A DNA stretch of 64,000 bases from Hoeflea sp038900095 (GCF_038900095.1 NZ_JBBMQQ010000011.1:66930-130929); one strand, 5' to 3'. Positions 52,868 to 61,902 are shown, numbered from the stretch's first letter. The notes: generated by a model not told the origin, from the sequence alone. A program made the numbers and translations.

Positions 52868-54463
52868 ATGGCACCTCGCGTACTCGTATCCGACGCCCTG
52901 TCGGAAACCGCCGTCCAGATCTTTCGCGATCGCGGCGTTGAAGTGGATTTCATGCCGAAGCTCGGCAAGGACAAGGAAAAGCTGCTCGAAATCATCGGCG
53001 ATTATGACGGCCTTGCCATCCGCTCGGCCACCAAGGCGACGGAAAAGCTGATCGCGGCCGCGACCAACCTCAAGGTGATCGGCCGCGCCGGCATCGGCGT
53101 CGACAATGTCGATATCCCGGCCGCCTCGCGCCGCGGCATCATCGTCATGAACACGCCGTTCGGCAACTCGATCACCACCGCCGAACACGCCATCGCGCTG
53201 ATGTTCGCGGTTGCCCGCCAGCTGCCGGCAGCGGATGCCTCGACCCAGGCCGGCAAGTGGGAAAAATCCAAGTTCATGGGCGTCGAGATCACCGGCAAGA
53301 CGCTTGGCGTCATCGGTGCGGGCAATATCGGTGGCATCGTCTGCTCGCGCGCCATCGGCCTGAAAATGCGGGTTGTCGCCTATGACCCGTTCCTGTCGCA
53401 GGAGCGGGCCGAGGAAATGGGCGTCACCAAGGTCGAGCTTGACGAATTGCTCGCCCAGGCCGATTTCATCACCCTGCATGTGCCGATGACCGACAAGACC
53501 CGCGGCATCCTGAATGCCGAGGCGCTGGCCAAGACCAAAAAGGGCGTGCGCATCATCAACTGCGCCCGTGGCGGCCTGGTCGACGAGGCGGCACTGGCCG
53601 AAGCGATCAAGTCTGGCCATGTCGCCGGTGCAGGTTTTGACGTGTTCGAGACCGAGCCGGCAACCGAAAGCCCGCTGTTCGGCCTGCCCAACGTGGTCTG
53701 CACGCCGCATCTCGGCGCCTCGACCACGGAAGCGCAGGAAAACGTGGCGCTGCAGGTGGCCGAGCAGATGTCGGATTACCTGGTCCGCGGCGCGGTCTCC
53801 AACGCCATCAACATGCCGTCTATCACTGCGGAAGAAGCACCGGTGCTGAAACCCTTCATCCGGCTCGCCGATGTGCTCGGCTCGTTTGCCGGCCAGGTCA
53901 CCGAAAGCCCGATCAAGGAAATCGAAATCCTTTATGACGGCGTGACTGCGGGCATGAACACCAAGGCGCTGACCTCGGCCCTGCTGGCCGGTCTGATCCG
54001 CAACCAGGTCTCCGACGTCAACATGGTTTCGGCCCCGATCATGGTCAAGGAAAAGGGCATCGTGCTCTCCGAGGTCAAGCGCGACAAGACCGGTGTCTAT
54101 GACGGCTACATCAAGCTGACCGTGACCACCGAGCGGCAGACCCGTTCGGTCGCGGGCACCGTGTTCTCGGACGGCAAGCCGCGCTTCATCCAGATCAAGG
54201 GCATCAATCTTGATGCGGATGTCGGCCAGCACATGATCTACATCGCCAACACCGACGTGCCCGGCATGATCGGCTTCATGGGCTCGACGCTGGGCGACGC
54301 CGGCGTCAACATCGCCAACTTCCAGCTCGGCCGCGAAAAGGAAAGCGGCAACGCCATCGCCCTGCTCTATGTCGACGAACTGGTCGGCCAGGACGTCCTC
54401 GACAAGCTCACCGCCCACCACGCCATCAAACAGGCCAAGCCGCTGGTGTTCAACGTGGATTGA
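52868..54463 (+). CDS. serA: D-3-phosphoglycerate dehydrogenase
   Basis: A 531-residue, long-form enzyme. KTLGVIGAGNIGGIVCSRA binds NAD; the catalytic Arg, Glu and His lie in INCARGGLVDEAALAEA, DVFETEPA and VVCTPHLGAST. An intervening domain (about 320-450) precedes a C-terminal ACT domain (NTDVPGMIGFMGSTLGDAGVNI) for serine feedback. It starts serine synthesis from 3-phosphoglycerate. GGAGG five bases before the ATG at 52868 decides the start. A hairpin and T-run follow. Confidence 0.96.
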   Translation: MAPRVLVSDALSETAVQIFRDRGVEVDFMPKLGKDKEKLLEIIGDYDGLAIRSATKATEKLIAAATNLKVIGRAGIGVDNVDIPAASRRGIIVMNTPFGNSITTAEHAIALMFAVARQLPAADASTQAGKWEKSKFMGVEITGKTLGVIGAGNIGGIVCSRAIGLKMRVVAYDPFLSQERAEEMGVTKVELDELLAQADFITLHVPMTDKTRGILNAEALAKTKKGVRIINCARGGLVDEAALAEAIKSGHVAGAGFDVFETEPATESPLFGLPNVVCTPHLGASTTEAQENVALQVAEQMSDYLVRGAVSNAINMPSITAEEAPVLKPFIRLADVLGSFAGQVTESPIKEIEILYDGVTAGMNTKALTSALLAGLIRNQVSDVNMVSAPIMVKEKGIVLSEVKRDKTGVYDGYIKLTVTTERQTRSVAGTVFSDGKPRFIQIKGINLDADVGQHMIYIANTDVPGMIGFMGSTLGDAGVNIANFQLGREKESGNAIALLYVDELVGQDVLDKLTAHHAIKQAKPLVFNVD

Positions 54464-54488
54464 GGGTTGGGGCCTGGTGCCTGATGCG

Positions 54489-54532
54489 CCGCCTCCCGGA
54501 GCCTGAGGGTTTTGGGGGGCGGTTTTGGTTTT
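54489..54532 (+). terminator. Rho-independent terminator of serCA
   Basis: CCGCCTCCC (54489-54497) pairs with GGGGGGCGG (54514-54522) with one G-T pair, followed by TTTTGGTTTTGG. Confidence 0.7.
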
Positions 54533-54779
54533 GGAGAAACACACCTATAGTTGTAGTAACACTGCGAGTGAATTAGCGATTCCGCAGCGCCGATTTTGGA
54601 AAAGGATATTCGCGGTTTGAGGCATTGAGGCTAGTGGTACGTGTCAAGAACACGAAGAATGCCCATTCTTGTCAATTGTTCGACGTTAGAAATAACACCA
54701 TGCTGGTTGTGCGCTACCGCTTAAATGCAATCAACGACATTGTAACCAAACCAGATTCAGGATTAGACTAGGCTTGAAT

Positions 54780-54797
54780 AGGCATGGATGTATGCCT
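54780..54797. repeat. 6-bp-arm dyad upstream of the DUF262 gene
   Basis: AGGCAT and ATGCCT flank GGATGT. It lies 67 bases before the start codon and could be an operator. Confidence 0.35.
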
Positions 54798-54812
54798 CTG
54801 AACATTAAAGCA

Positions 54813-54842
54813 CTCAGGCACTCTTCAAAGAGTTTGCCTGAG
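54813..54842 (+). promoter_or_regulatory. Long hairpin just before the DUF262 gene
   Basis: CTCAGGCA plus CTCTT pair with AAGAG plus TGCCTGAG, giving 13 base pairs with a TT bulge and a two-base loop. It is 21 bases before the start codon, with no T-run. It may be an RNA leader hairpin or a protein-binding dyad that controls the operon. Confidence 0.5.
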
Positions 54843-54863
54843 ACACATTAGATTGAAAGCGCT

Positions 54864-56792
54864 ATGGCATCAAGCATCAGAATTTCAGAGCTATCCATAT
54901 CAGAAGTACTTGAAAATTTGAGTAGTAGAAAATGGAAAGTGCCAAGGTTTCAGCGGGAATTCGTTTGGGATACATCTGCAGTCGCAGGTTTGGCTACTTC
55001 TGTAATAGATGGGTACCCAATTGGTATGGTGACGCTTTGGGAGCAGCCATCAGATTCACATATTGATCTGGAACCTCTATCAATAGACGACTGGGATAGC
55101 CAGTCAAAAACTAAAGTTGTTCTTCAATTCGGAAAGCCTGAGGCAAACCCAACTCACGTGATGGCAATTCTCGATGGTCGACAGAGAAGTACCGCACTAG
55201 CAATGGCTTTCTCCGGATTTTCGCCGAACTTTGGTGGCAATAAATACTCTGGTCGATATTTTCTCAATGCTTCCTTGAAGGATCCTCTTGAGAGAGTTGT
55301 CTTCAAGAAGAAAACTGAAATTCAGAAGGAGGGATTGACGAATCTCGATGCATGTATCGCGAAAGGCTACTTCCCGTTAGCAAGTTTTGAGAGAGGCCAG
55401 TCAGTTCTGCAGCAGTGGTATGGCTATATTCAGAAGCTCAAAGACGAGTCGATCTATCCTGATGGTGAATTTCCAGATGCTGATGAGATAGCGCGCCGCG
55501 ATAAAATTTTGCAGCAGGCGTTTGAGGGAATTACAGAGACAAAGCTCGGTGCCTGCACTGTCCCTCAAAGGTACGATCTTGGGCAGATCTGTGAAATTTT
55601 TGAGACGCTCAACTTGACTGGTATGAAAGTATCAACTGTCGACTTGATCAATTCATGGCTTCTCAGAGATACCAATGATGAATTGCACCTACGCGATTGG
55701 ATGGACGATCTATCGCAGCTTGATGGAGCAATTGGTTGGGCCGTGCCGAAGAAAAGGCCGGAACTAGTTGCTCAAATATCTACCGCCTGCTTTGTAGCTC
55801 TCACGGACTTGCCCACGAAGCCCAAAGCACGGCGAGTTGCGGGCGCCTCCAAGCCGAAGAGCATCACTTCGGTCAAATCATCAGATCTTCTTGCAACCCC
55901 TGTTGAGCATTGGGCACATTTAGTAGCCCACACTGATGAATTCTCACAGTTTATTGGGGATTTTCAGGAAGTCGTTGCTGGCGGTCAGTTTGGATACCTC
56001 CAGTGCCCCTATCCGATTTCATCTGGAATTTACGTGGGTCTTAGGTGGCACAAGCGTTTTGATCCAGAAAGCACTCACGGTAGCTGGTCCGTAGATGACC
56101 TGAACATGCTGTATCGCGCATTCTTTTGGAGAAATGCCTTGGCGACGAGATATGATCAAGGCTTTCTAAGCCAAATGGGCACTGACATGATAATGTTAAA
56201 GTCTATACTTGGGTCAAAAGGAAATTTTTCGAGCAACGAAGAGTGGGTCGCATTTGCAGACGATCAACTGAATCGTGATATTCCCCCATCTGAGGTCCGG
56301 GATCACGAACAGTTGGTTGAACTGCTCTTAAATGGGCGTCCCGGAGGCGCGTTGCAGTCGGCGCTACTGCTTCCGATGATTGCGGCTGCGTCCAGGGATT
56401 TCATGGGTAATATTCTTGTAGGAGAGGACGGTAGTCGCGTAGAATTGCACCATATATACCCTAAGAGATGGTGTCGCGAGAATGCGTCTGGGGAGTATTT
56501 GAGTTTGCTTGGTATTGATTCTGATTCTGAAAATTTTGTGGAATCTATTTCTAACCTAATGCCCATCTCAAGAGAAATTAATAACATATGGAAATCAAAG
56601 AGTCCGGCGACCTTCTTATTGGAACAGGGTGTAATTTATGATGGCGAGGTCAAAAATTCGTTCGAAAGTGTGTTCGTGGATGAAGAGTGCTTCGTGCTTT
56701 TGAAAAGGGGAATGAGCGGGATTGAGGCGTTTTGGAAACGACGAGCCAATTTAATAGCTAGTCATCTTGTTTCTCTGACCGATGTAAAATAA
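54864..56792 (+). CDS. DUF262/DUF1524 protein, GmrSD-like putative nuclease
   Basis: A 642-residue protein. Residues about 10-300 form a DUF262 (ParB/sulfiredoxin-like) domain with VPRFQREFVWD near 27 and AILDGRQRSTALA, whose DGRQR (104-108) is the catalytic-type nucleotide motif. FETLNLTGMKVSTVDLINSW near 250 is the second family signature. The C-terminal part holds a DUF1524 HNH-type nuclease motif: ELHHIYPKRW with H529/H530 and an Asn near 564 (SISNLMPISREINN). GmrSD enzymes with this pair of domains cut modified phage DNA using nucleotide hydrolysis. The gene is AT-rich relative to its neighbours, suggesting transfer. Its stop shares one base with the next start. Confidence 0.85.
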   Translation: MASSIRISELSISEVLENLSSRKWKVPRFQREFVWDTSAVAGLATSVIDGYPIGMVTLWEQPSDSHIDLEPLSIDDWDSQSKTKVVLQFGKPEANPTHVMAILDGRQRSTALAMAFSGFSPNFGGNKYSGRYFLNASLKDPLERVVFKKKTEIQKEGLTNLDACIAKGYFPLASFERGQSVLQQWYGYIQKLKDESIYPDGEFPDADEIARRDKILQQAFEGITETKLGACTVPQRYDLGQICEIFETLNLTGMKVSTVDLINSWLLRDTNDELHLRDWMDDLSQLDGAIGWAVPKKRPELVAQISTACFVALTDLPTKPKARRVAGASKPKSITSVKSSDLLATPVEHWAHLVAHTDEFSQFIGDFQEVVAGGQFGYLQCPYPISSGIYVGLRWHKRFDPESTHGSWSVDDLNMLYRAFFWRNALATRYDQGFLSQMGTDMIMLKSILGSKGNFSSNEEWVAFADDQLNRDIPPSEVRDHEQLVELLLNGRPGGALQSALLLPMIAAASRDFMGNILVGEDGSRVELHHIYPKRWCRENASGEYLSLLGIDSDSENFVESISNLMPISREINNIWKSKSPATFLLEQGVIYDGEVKNSFESVFVDEECFVLLKRGMSGIEAFWKRRANLIASHLVSLTDVK

Positions 56793-57565
56793 TGGCCTCG
56801 GAGACGTTCCTTGAACTGGTGGTTCAAGCTTACCAAAGTGGACTTGAATGCACCCTTAATGATTTGAGGCAACTTCCCGATTTTGTCGAGTTTGGGGCTC
56901 TTTCTGCCTGCTCAAAAATTGAGGTTGCTTTAAATGAAAAGGGGCTCGAACTCAATCCATCGGTTTCTGAAGGAGAATTGGATCAAGTTCGTGTCGTATC
57001 CAGAATTAGTACTCCAGAACGTTTTATTCTCGCACTAAAAGAAGCCCTCCAATCTGATGAGGGCCAGGAAGTCGAGTTTAAGGAATCTCTGTATTTAAAG
57101 AAGAAATTACTCGGAATGGAGAAGGTGCCGAAAGATAAGTGGGTCTCTGATGATTTGGTGTTCGAATGCATAAAGACAATATGTGCATTTTTGAATTCAG
57201 ATGGAGGTACACTTCTAATCGGTGTCAGTGATGTGCGTGATATATGCGGTATAGACTGTGAACTTGATTTTATACCTGTTAAGAGCGGTACGCTGGACGG
57301 GTGGGAGTTATTTTTTTCGTCGTGTCTGGAAAAATATATATATGACTATCGTAGTTGCATTGGGCATATTTCAAGAAAGCTTGTTTCCCAGGATGGTTTA
57401 ACAATTTGTGTGGTTATTGTGAGACCCAGAAGGCAGGGCATTACAGTTTGCCGACGACCCGCCCAGATGAATGATGAAATTGTCTATGTCAGAAATGGAA
57501 ATGGGAGCGCTGAGATTAAGGCTAGGGCTATTGAAGCTCTGGTGAGAAGCCGTTTGAGTGAATAA
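56792..57565 (+). CDS. Schlafen-type AlbA_2 domain protein
   Basis: A 257-residue protein. Residues about 90-245 form an AlbA_2 (Schlafen) domain: EVEFKESLYLKKK, then ICAFLNSDGGTLLIGVSDVRDICGI, and the late motif IVYVRNGNGSAEIK. In other bacteria such domains occur in transcription regulators and in RNA-targeting or defence proteins. The N-terminal 85 residues match nothing I recognise. Translation is coupled to the DUF262 gene (TAATG). The gene is equally AT-rich. A toxin, nuclease or regulatory role is possible; the sequence does not decide. Confidence 0.8.
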   Translation: MASETFLELVVQAYQSGLECTLNDLRQLPDFVEFGALSACSKIEVALNEKGLELNPSVSEGELDQVRVVSRISTPERFILALKEALQSDEGQEVEFKESLYLKKKLLGMEKVPKDKWVSDDLVFECIKTICAFLNSDGGTLLIGVSDVRDICGIDCELDFIPVKSGTLDGWELFFSSCLEKYIYDYRSCIGHISRKLVSQDGLTICVVIVRPRRQGITVCRRPAQMNDEIVYVRNGNGSAEIKARAIEALVRSRLSE

Positions 57566-57720
57566 TAGCGTATATTGTGTTGATGATTATTTCGTTTGAT
57601 AAAATTGGTTGTGTTGGGCGATATATATGCATGTTTGGTAGCGTTTAGTTATGTTTTTTAGCATTTTATATTTGTTGAGTATTTGGTAACTCGAGCATAG
57701 AGCCCGCCGTCTAGTTTGAA

Positions 57721-57770
57721 GGGGCCCCGCAACCATGCGTAGTAGCATGCGCAAATGATGTTTGGGCCTC
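57721..57770. repeat. Nested inverted repeat at the right edge of the AT-rich block
   Basis: An outer stem GGGGCCC/GGGCCTC (57721-57727, 57764-57770) and an inner perfect CATGC/GCATG (57734-57738, 57745-57749). It sits four bases past the EamA stop and where base composition returns to the genome average. It may be a terminator for the EamA gene or a junction relic. Confidence 0.4.
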
Positions 57771-57774
57771 CCCC

Positions 57775-58653
57775 CTACCTCTTCCCCCGCTCCGACAGCC
57801 ATATCCCGCCCAGAACCAGCCCCAGCGCAATCACGTGATAGAGATGCAGCATCTCGCCGAGGATCAGCACGCTCAGCAACGTCCCGAAGATCGGGACCAG
57901 GTTGATGAAGATGCCGGCGCGGTTGGAGCCGATGATCTCGTTGCCGCGGATGAACAGCACCTGGGCGATCAGCGAGGGGAAGATGGCGGTGAAGGCTGCG
58001 ACCAGCCAGCCGGTGGTGTCGGGCCAGATCACCGAGCCGCGCATCACCTCGAAGGCGGAAAACGGCAGTGAGGCGAGGAAGGCGGCGCCCGCCATCACCG
58101 TGATCATCGACTGCCAGTGCAGCGTGGGCTTGTAGCGCAGCGCCACGGTGTAGCCGCCGTAGAAAAACACCGCCAGCAGCATCAGCGCGTCGCCCCGGTT
58201 GAGTTCGAGGCCTACCAGCCGCGCGAGGCTGCCGCTCGAGGCGGTGATGGCGACGCCGGCCAGCGTCAGCACAAAGCCCACGATCTGCGCCGGGGTGACC
58301 CGGATGCGGAACAGGATGAAATTGGCGAGAAAGATGATCATCGGCATGCCGGCCTGCTCGATGGCGACGTTGATGGCGGTGGTGTATTCGAGCGCCGAGT
58401 AGAGCAGGATGTTGAAGAAGGCAAAGCCGAACATGCCGTAACTGACAAGCAGGGGCAGGTTGGCCCTGATCACGCGCACATCGCGGCGCACCTGCGGCAG
58501 CGCAAAAGTGAGCAGGATGGCAAAGGCCATGCCCCAGCGAATCGATGTCAGCAGCATCGGCGAAATATGGCCGACGGCCACCTTTCCGGCGACGGCATTT
58601 GCCCCCCAGGACAGGGAGGTGATGATCAGAAGCAGGTAGGCGCGCAGGATCAA
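57775..58653 (-). CDS. EamA (DMT) family transporter
   Basis: A 292-residue membrane protein with ten predicted helices and the EamA repeat in both halves (SLSWGANAVAGKVAVGHISPMLLTS at the start; GNEIIGSNRAGIFINLVPIFGTLLSVL in the second half). Family members export amino acids, metabolites or drugs. The N-terminus MILRAYLLLIITSLSWGANAV fits the family start. It diverges from purA with 237 bp between them. Substrate unknown. Confidence 0.88.
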   Translation of the reverse strand: MILRAYLLLIITSLSWGANAVAGKVAVGHISPMLLTSIRWGMAFAILLTFALPQVRRDVRVIRANLPLLVSYGMFGFAFFNILLYSALEYTTAINVAIEQAGMPMIIFLANFILFRIRVTPAQIVGFVLTLAGVAITASSGSLARLVGLELNRGDALMLLAVFFYGGYTVALRYKPTLHWQSMITVMAGAAFLASLPFSAFEVMRGSVIWPDTTGWLVAAFTAIFPSLIAQVLFIRGNEIIGSNRAGIFINLVPIFGTLLSVLILGEMLHLYHVIALGLVLGGIWLSERGKR

Positions 58654-58776
58654 GGCTGGATTTTCCGGGGTTTTTGGCCGGGCGGGCGGCTGGTTTGCGG
58701 GTGATTATGGGCTAAAATGGCTTGGTTCTGGAATGCTGCAGCTCCTGTTTGTCGGGATGCGGAGAAATTGTCACGC

Positions 58777-58799
58777 AAAAAAGGCCGTTCGCGCCGGCC
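58777..58799 (-). terminator. Orphan minus-strand terminator in the purA leader
   Basis: On the minus strand, GGCCG and CGGCC pair around a seven-base loop, then six T (58782-58777). No minus-strand gene ends here: the next minus gene, EamA, starts 124 bases further on. Confidence 0.5.
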
Positions 58800-58890
58800 A
58801 AGGGTCGATTTTGGTGGCCCAAGTCTGTATGCATGCGCGGGTTTTTGTTTTCCGGGCCTCCTGCACGAGGCCCCAATCCAAGGGGTTGTC

Positions 58891-60189
58891 ATGGCCAACG
58901 TAGTTGTCGTCGGGTCGCAATGGGGTGACGAGGGAAAAGGCAAGATCGTCGACTGGCTCTCGGAGCGCGCCGATGTGGTGGTGCGTTTCCAGGGCGGTCA
59001 CAATGCCGGTCACACGCTGGTCGTCGACGGTGCCGTCTACAAGCTGTCGCTTTTGCCTTCGGGCGTGGTGCGGCCGGGCAAGCTCGCCGTCATCGGCAAT
59101 GGCGTGGTCATCGACCCGCATGCGCTGGTCAGCGAGATCGACCGGCTGGCCGAGCAGGGCGTCGTCATCAATGGCGACAATCTCAGGATTGCCGACAACG
59201 CCACGCTGATCCTGTCGCTGCACCGCGAGCTCGATGCGCTGCGCGAAGATGCGGCGTCGAATTCCGGCACCAAGATCGGCACCACGCGGCGCGGTATCGG
59301 CCCGGCCTATGAAGACAAGGTCGGGCGCCGGGCGATCCGGGTGATGGATCTGGCCAATCTGGAAACGCTGCCGGCCAAGGTCGACCGGCTGCTCACGCAC
59401 CACAACGCGCTGCGCCGCGGGCTCAACCAGCCGGAATTCTCGGTCGAGACCATCCTCGAGGAACTCACATCGGTTGCCGAGCGCATCCTGCCGTTCCGCG
59501 AAACCGTGTGGCTGCTGCTCGACAAGAAGCGCCGTGCCGGTGCGCGGATCCTGTTCGAGGGCGCGCAGGGCACGTTGCTCGATGTCGACCACGGCACCTA
59601 TCCGTTCGTCACCTCGTCCAACACCATTGCCGGCCAGGCCTCGGCGGGTTCGGGCATGGGGCCGGGCGCGCTGAGCTATGTGCTGGGCATCACCAAGGCC
59701 TACACCACGCGCGTCGGCGAGGGGCCGTTCCCGACCGAACTCAACGACGAGACCGGCCAGTTCCTGGGCGAGCGCGGCCATGAATTCGGCACCGTGACAG
59801 GCCGCAAGCGGCGCTGCGGCTGGTTCGATGCGGCGCTGGTGCGCCAGGCGGTTGCTGTCAACGGCATCACCGGCATCGCGCTGACCAAGCTCGATGTGCT
59901 TGACGGGCTGGACGAGCTGAAGATCTGCGTCGGCTACGAGCTTGACGGCGAGCGGATCGACCATCTTCCCGCCAGCCAGGGCGCGCAGGCGCGGGTCACG
60001 CCGGTCTACGAGAGCATCGAGGGCTGGACCGGCACCACCGTGGGCGCGCGCAGCTGGGCCGACCTGCCGGCGCAGGCGATCAAGTATGTGCGGCGGATCG
60101 AGGAGCTGATCGGCGCGCCGGTGGCACTGTTGTCCACAAGTCCGGAGCGGGATGACACGATACTTGTGACTGATCCGTTTGAAGACTAG
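58891..60189 (+). CDS. purA: Adenylosuccinate synthase
   Basis: A 432-residue enzyme. MANVVVVGSQWGDEGKGKIVDW has the GTP-binding P-loop GDEGKGK and FQGGHNAGHTLV the catalytic His region. GTTRRGIGPAYEDKVGRRAIR and the later TKLDVLDGLDELKIC complete the family pattern. It joins IMP and aspartate with GTP on the way to AMP. AAGGGG lies seven bases before the ATG at 58891, chosen over an open frame to 58717. Confidence 0.97.
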   Translation: MANVVVVGSQWGDEGKGKIVDWLSERADVVVRFQGGHNAGHTLVVDGAVYKLSLLPSGVVRPGKLAVIGNGVVIDPHALVSEIDRLAEQGVVINGDNLRIADNATLILSLHRELDALREDAASNSGTKIGTTRRGIGPAYEDKVGRRAIRVMDLANLETLPAKVDRLLTHHNALRRGLNQPEFSVETILEELTSVAERILPFRETVWLLLDKKRRAGARILFEGAQGTLLDVDHGTYPFVTSSNTIAGQASAGSGMGPGALSYVLGITKAYTTRVGEGPFPTELNDETGQFLGERGHEFGTVTGRKRRCGWFDAALVRQAVAVNGITGIALTKLDVLDGLDELKICVGYELDGERIDHLPASQGAQARVTPVYESIEGWTGTTVGARSWADLPAQAIKYVRRIEELIGAPVALLSTSPERDDTILVTDPFED

Positions 60190-60243
60190 GTTAGCGCAAC
60201 TGCGTGATTTGAAGCGCTTTGTGGGAACAAACCAGGGTAAGTC

Positions 60244-61902
60244 ATGGCGGATTTTGTAGCAGTCATCCGGAAGGCGGTCGATAACCTGCCGGAGAATACT
60301 CCGGTCAACCGGGGCAAGGTCTACGACAAGGCGCGGGCTGCCATCCGCCGTCAGCTCGAGGCGATCAATCCGCCACCGTCGGACGAGGTGATTGCGCGCC
60401 AGCTCGACAAGCTCGACGCGGCCATCGACGAGGTCGAAAGCGAACACGCCGAGGCGCTGCCCGCCGATATCGACGAGACCGAAGCCCTGATGGCCGAGCT
60501 CGAATCGATGGTGGAAAAGAGCCCGGTGATCGCCGAGCCGAAACCCGAACCAAAGCCGGCCCCGAAGCCCGAGCCGCCGAAGCCAGAGCCAAAGCCTGAA
60601 CCGATCGTCGAGCCGGAACCCGAAACGCGGTCGCTGGCACCGGAGCCCGTGGTGACGCCGGAGCCTGCGGCGCCGGTCTACCAGGCCGCGGTCAGTTCTC
60701 CCGAACCCGCCGACATTCCCTATGACGCGCCTTATGAAGCACCGGAGCCGGAGCCGCTGGGGACGCCCGAGCCGGTGTCGCGGCCGACGGATCTGGTCGG
60801 CGAGGCGCATGACGCGGCTTTCGGTCTTGATCACGCGCCCGAGCGCCCGGCGGATGCGCCATCGCGCAAACCGGCGGCGGCCAAGGCCGGCCGGGGCGGG
60901 CTGCTGGCGGCGCTGCTTGTGGTGGGCTTCATCGGCCTGGTGGCGATTGCCGGCTGGATCTACAAGGACACCGTGACCGCCATGTTCGGCGGCACCGCTG
61001 CCGATGCGCCGGTGGCGAGCGAGGAAACGCAGCCTGCCGGAGACACGGCGGAGGTTGCGCCCGAGGCCACCGATGAGGCCGGCGGCGAACAGGCGCCGGT
61101 CGAAACGGCGATGACCGAAGAGGCAGCCCCTGTCGACGACGGCAAGTTTACCCAGCGTCTCAATCCCGATGGAACCGAAACCGATGCCGGCCCGGCTCCG
61201 GGGCCTGCGCCCGACGATGCCGTCGAAGGCCGCTCGGTGGCCGAACTCACCGATGCGGGGCCTGCCGACGAGAGCGTTGCGGAAGAGGCCACTGCCGATG
61301 CCGCGGTTTCGCCCGAGGATGCCGCCGCCCCTGCGTCACAGCCGCTTGGCGTGGCGCAGAAGATGATCCTGTATGAAGAGCGCCTGGGCCAGCAGTCGCT
61401 CGAGGTCAAGCCGGGCACGGTGGTCTGGACGCTGGTCAACGAGCAATCCGGCGACGGGCCCGACGAGCAGGTTATCCGCGCCGAGATCAACAATCCGGAC
61501 AAGGGGCTGTCGGCGCTTATGACCATCAAGCGCAACACCGATGCGTCGCTGCCGGCCAGCCATATCGTCGAGATCGTCTTTGCCCTGCCGCCGGATTTCG
61601 ACGGCGGCTCGATCGACCAGTTGCAGCGCATCGCCATGAAGCAGACCGAGGCCGACCAGGGCACGCCGCTGATCGCGGTGCCGGCCAAGATCACCCAGGA
61701 TTTCTACATGGTGGCGCTCAACGATCTCGAGGAAGCGCGCAAGACCAATGTCGAGCTTCTGCGCGACCGCAGTTGGATCGACATTCCGGTGGTCTATGCC
61801 AATGGCAGGCAAGCGCTGATCACGCTGGAAAAGGGCGCCAGCGGCACCGAGGTGTTCAACCAGGCGCTGGATGCCTGGGCGCGGGCGACGCCACAGAACT
61901 GA
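60244..61902 (+). CDS. Bitopic membrane protein with Pro-Glu-rich linker
   Basis: A 552-residue protein. The N-terminal 80 residues (ADFVAVIRKAVDNLPENTPVN to DAAIDEVESEH) are soluble and helical. A linker rich in Pro, Glu and Lys (about 98-130, repeated PKPEPKPAP-type units) follows. One membrane helix lies near residues 218-240 (GLLAALLVVGFIGLVAIAGWI), then an acidic, Ala-rich stretch and a folded C-terminal domain of about 180 residues (AQKMILYEERLGQQSLEVKPG to the end), which should be periplasmic. It lies downstream of purA, possibly co-transcribed. I do not recognise a function. Confidence 0.75.
   Translation: MADFVAVIRKAVDNLPENTPVNRGKVYDKARAAIRRQLEAINPPPSDEVIARQLDKLDAAIDEVESEHAEALPADIDETEALMAELESMVEKSPVIAEPKPEPKPAPKPEPPKPEPKPEPIVEPEPETRSLAPEPVVTPEPAAPVYQAAVSSPEPADIPYDAPYEAPEPEPLGTPEPVSRPTDLVGEAHDAAFGLDHAPERPADAPSRKPAAAKAGRGGLLAALLVVGFIGLVAIAGWIYKDTVTAMFGGTAADAPVASEETQPAGDTAEVAPEATDEAGGEQAPVETAMTEEAAPVDDGKFTQRLNPDGTETDAGPAPGPAPDDAVEGRSVAELTDAGPADESVAEEATADAAVSPEDAAAPASQPLGVAQKMILYEERLGQQSLEVKPGTVVWTLVNEQSGDGPDEQVIRAEINNPDKGLSALMTIKRNTDASLPASHIVEIVFALPPDFDGGSIDQLQRIAMKQTEADQGTPLIAVPAKITQDFYMVALNDLEEARKTNVELLRDRSWIDIPVVYANGRQALITLEKGASGTEVFNQALDAWARATPQN

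Larger units (their letters stand above)
54464..54863. other. 400-bp AT-rich leader of the accessory operon
   Basis: It begins with the serA terminator, then base composition drops sharply after about 54540. No frame longer than 21 codons with a usable start was seen. It holds an inverted repeat at 54780-54797 and a long hairpin at 54813-54842 directly before the DUF262 gene. No tRNA, integrase or obvious flanking repeat was found. Confidence 0.6.

Noticed and set aside
52853..54544. 563-codon minus-strand frame opposite serA
   Set aside because: It is an antisense shadow of a strongly conserved gene and shows no domain.
54659..54724. Short frame (21 codons) in the AT-rich leader
   Set aside because: Too short, with no ribosome-binding site.
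54464..57774. Integrative element with att sites around the DUF262/AlbA_2 block
   Set aside because: No integrase, transposase, tRNA or matching direct repeats were found at the edges, so only a composition boundary is claimed.
58771..60834. 687-codon minus-strand frame opposite purA
   Set aside because: Antisense to purA; composed of low-complexity RRLR-like runs typical of GC-rich shadow frames.
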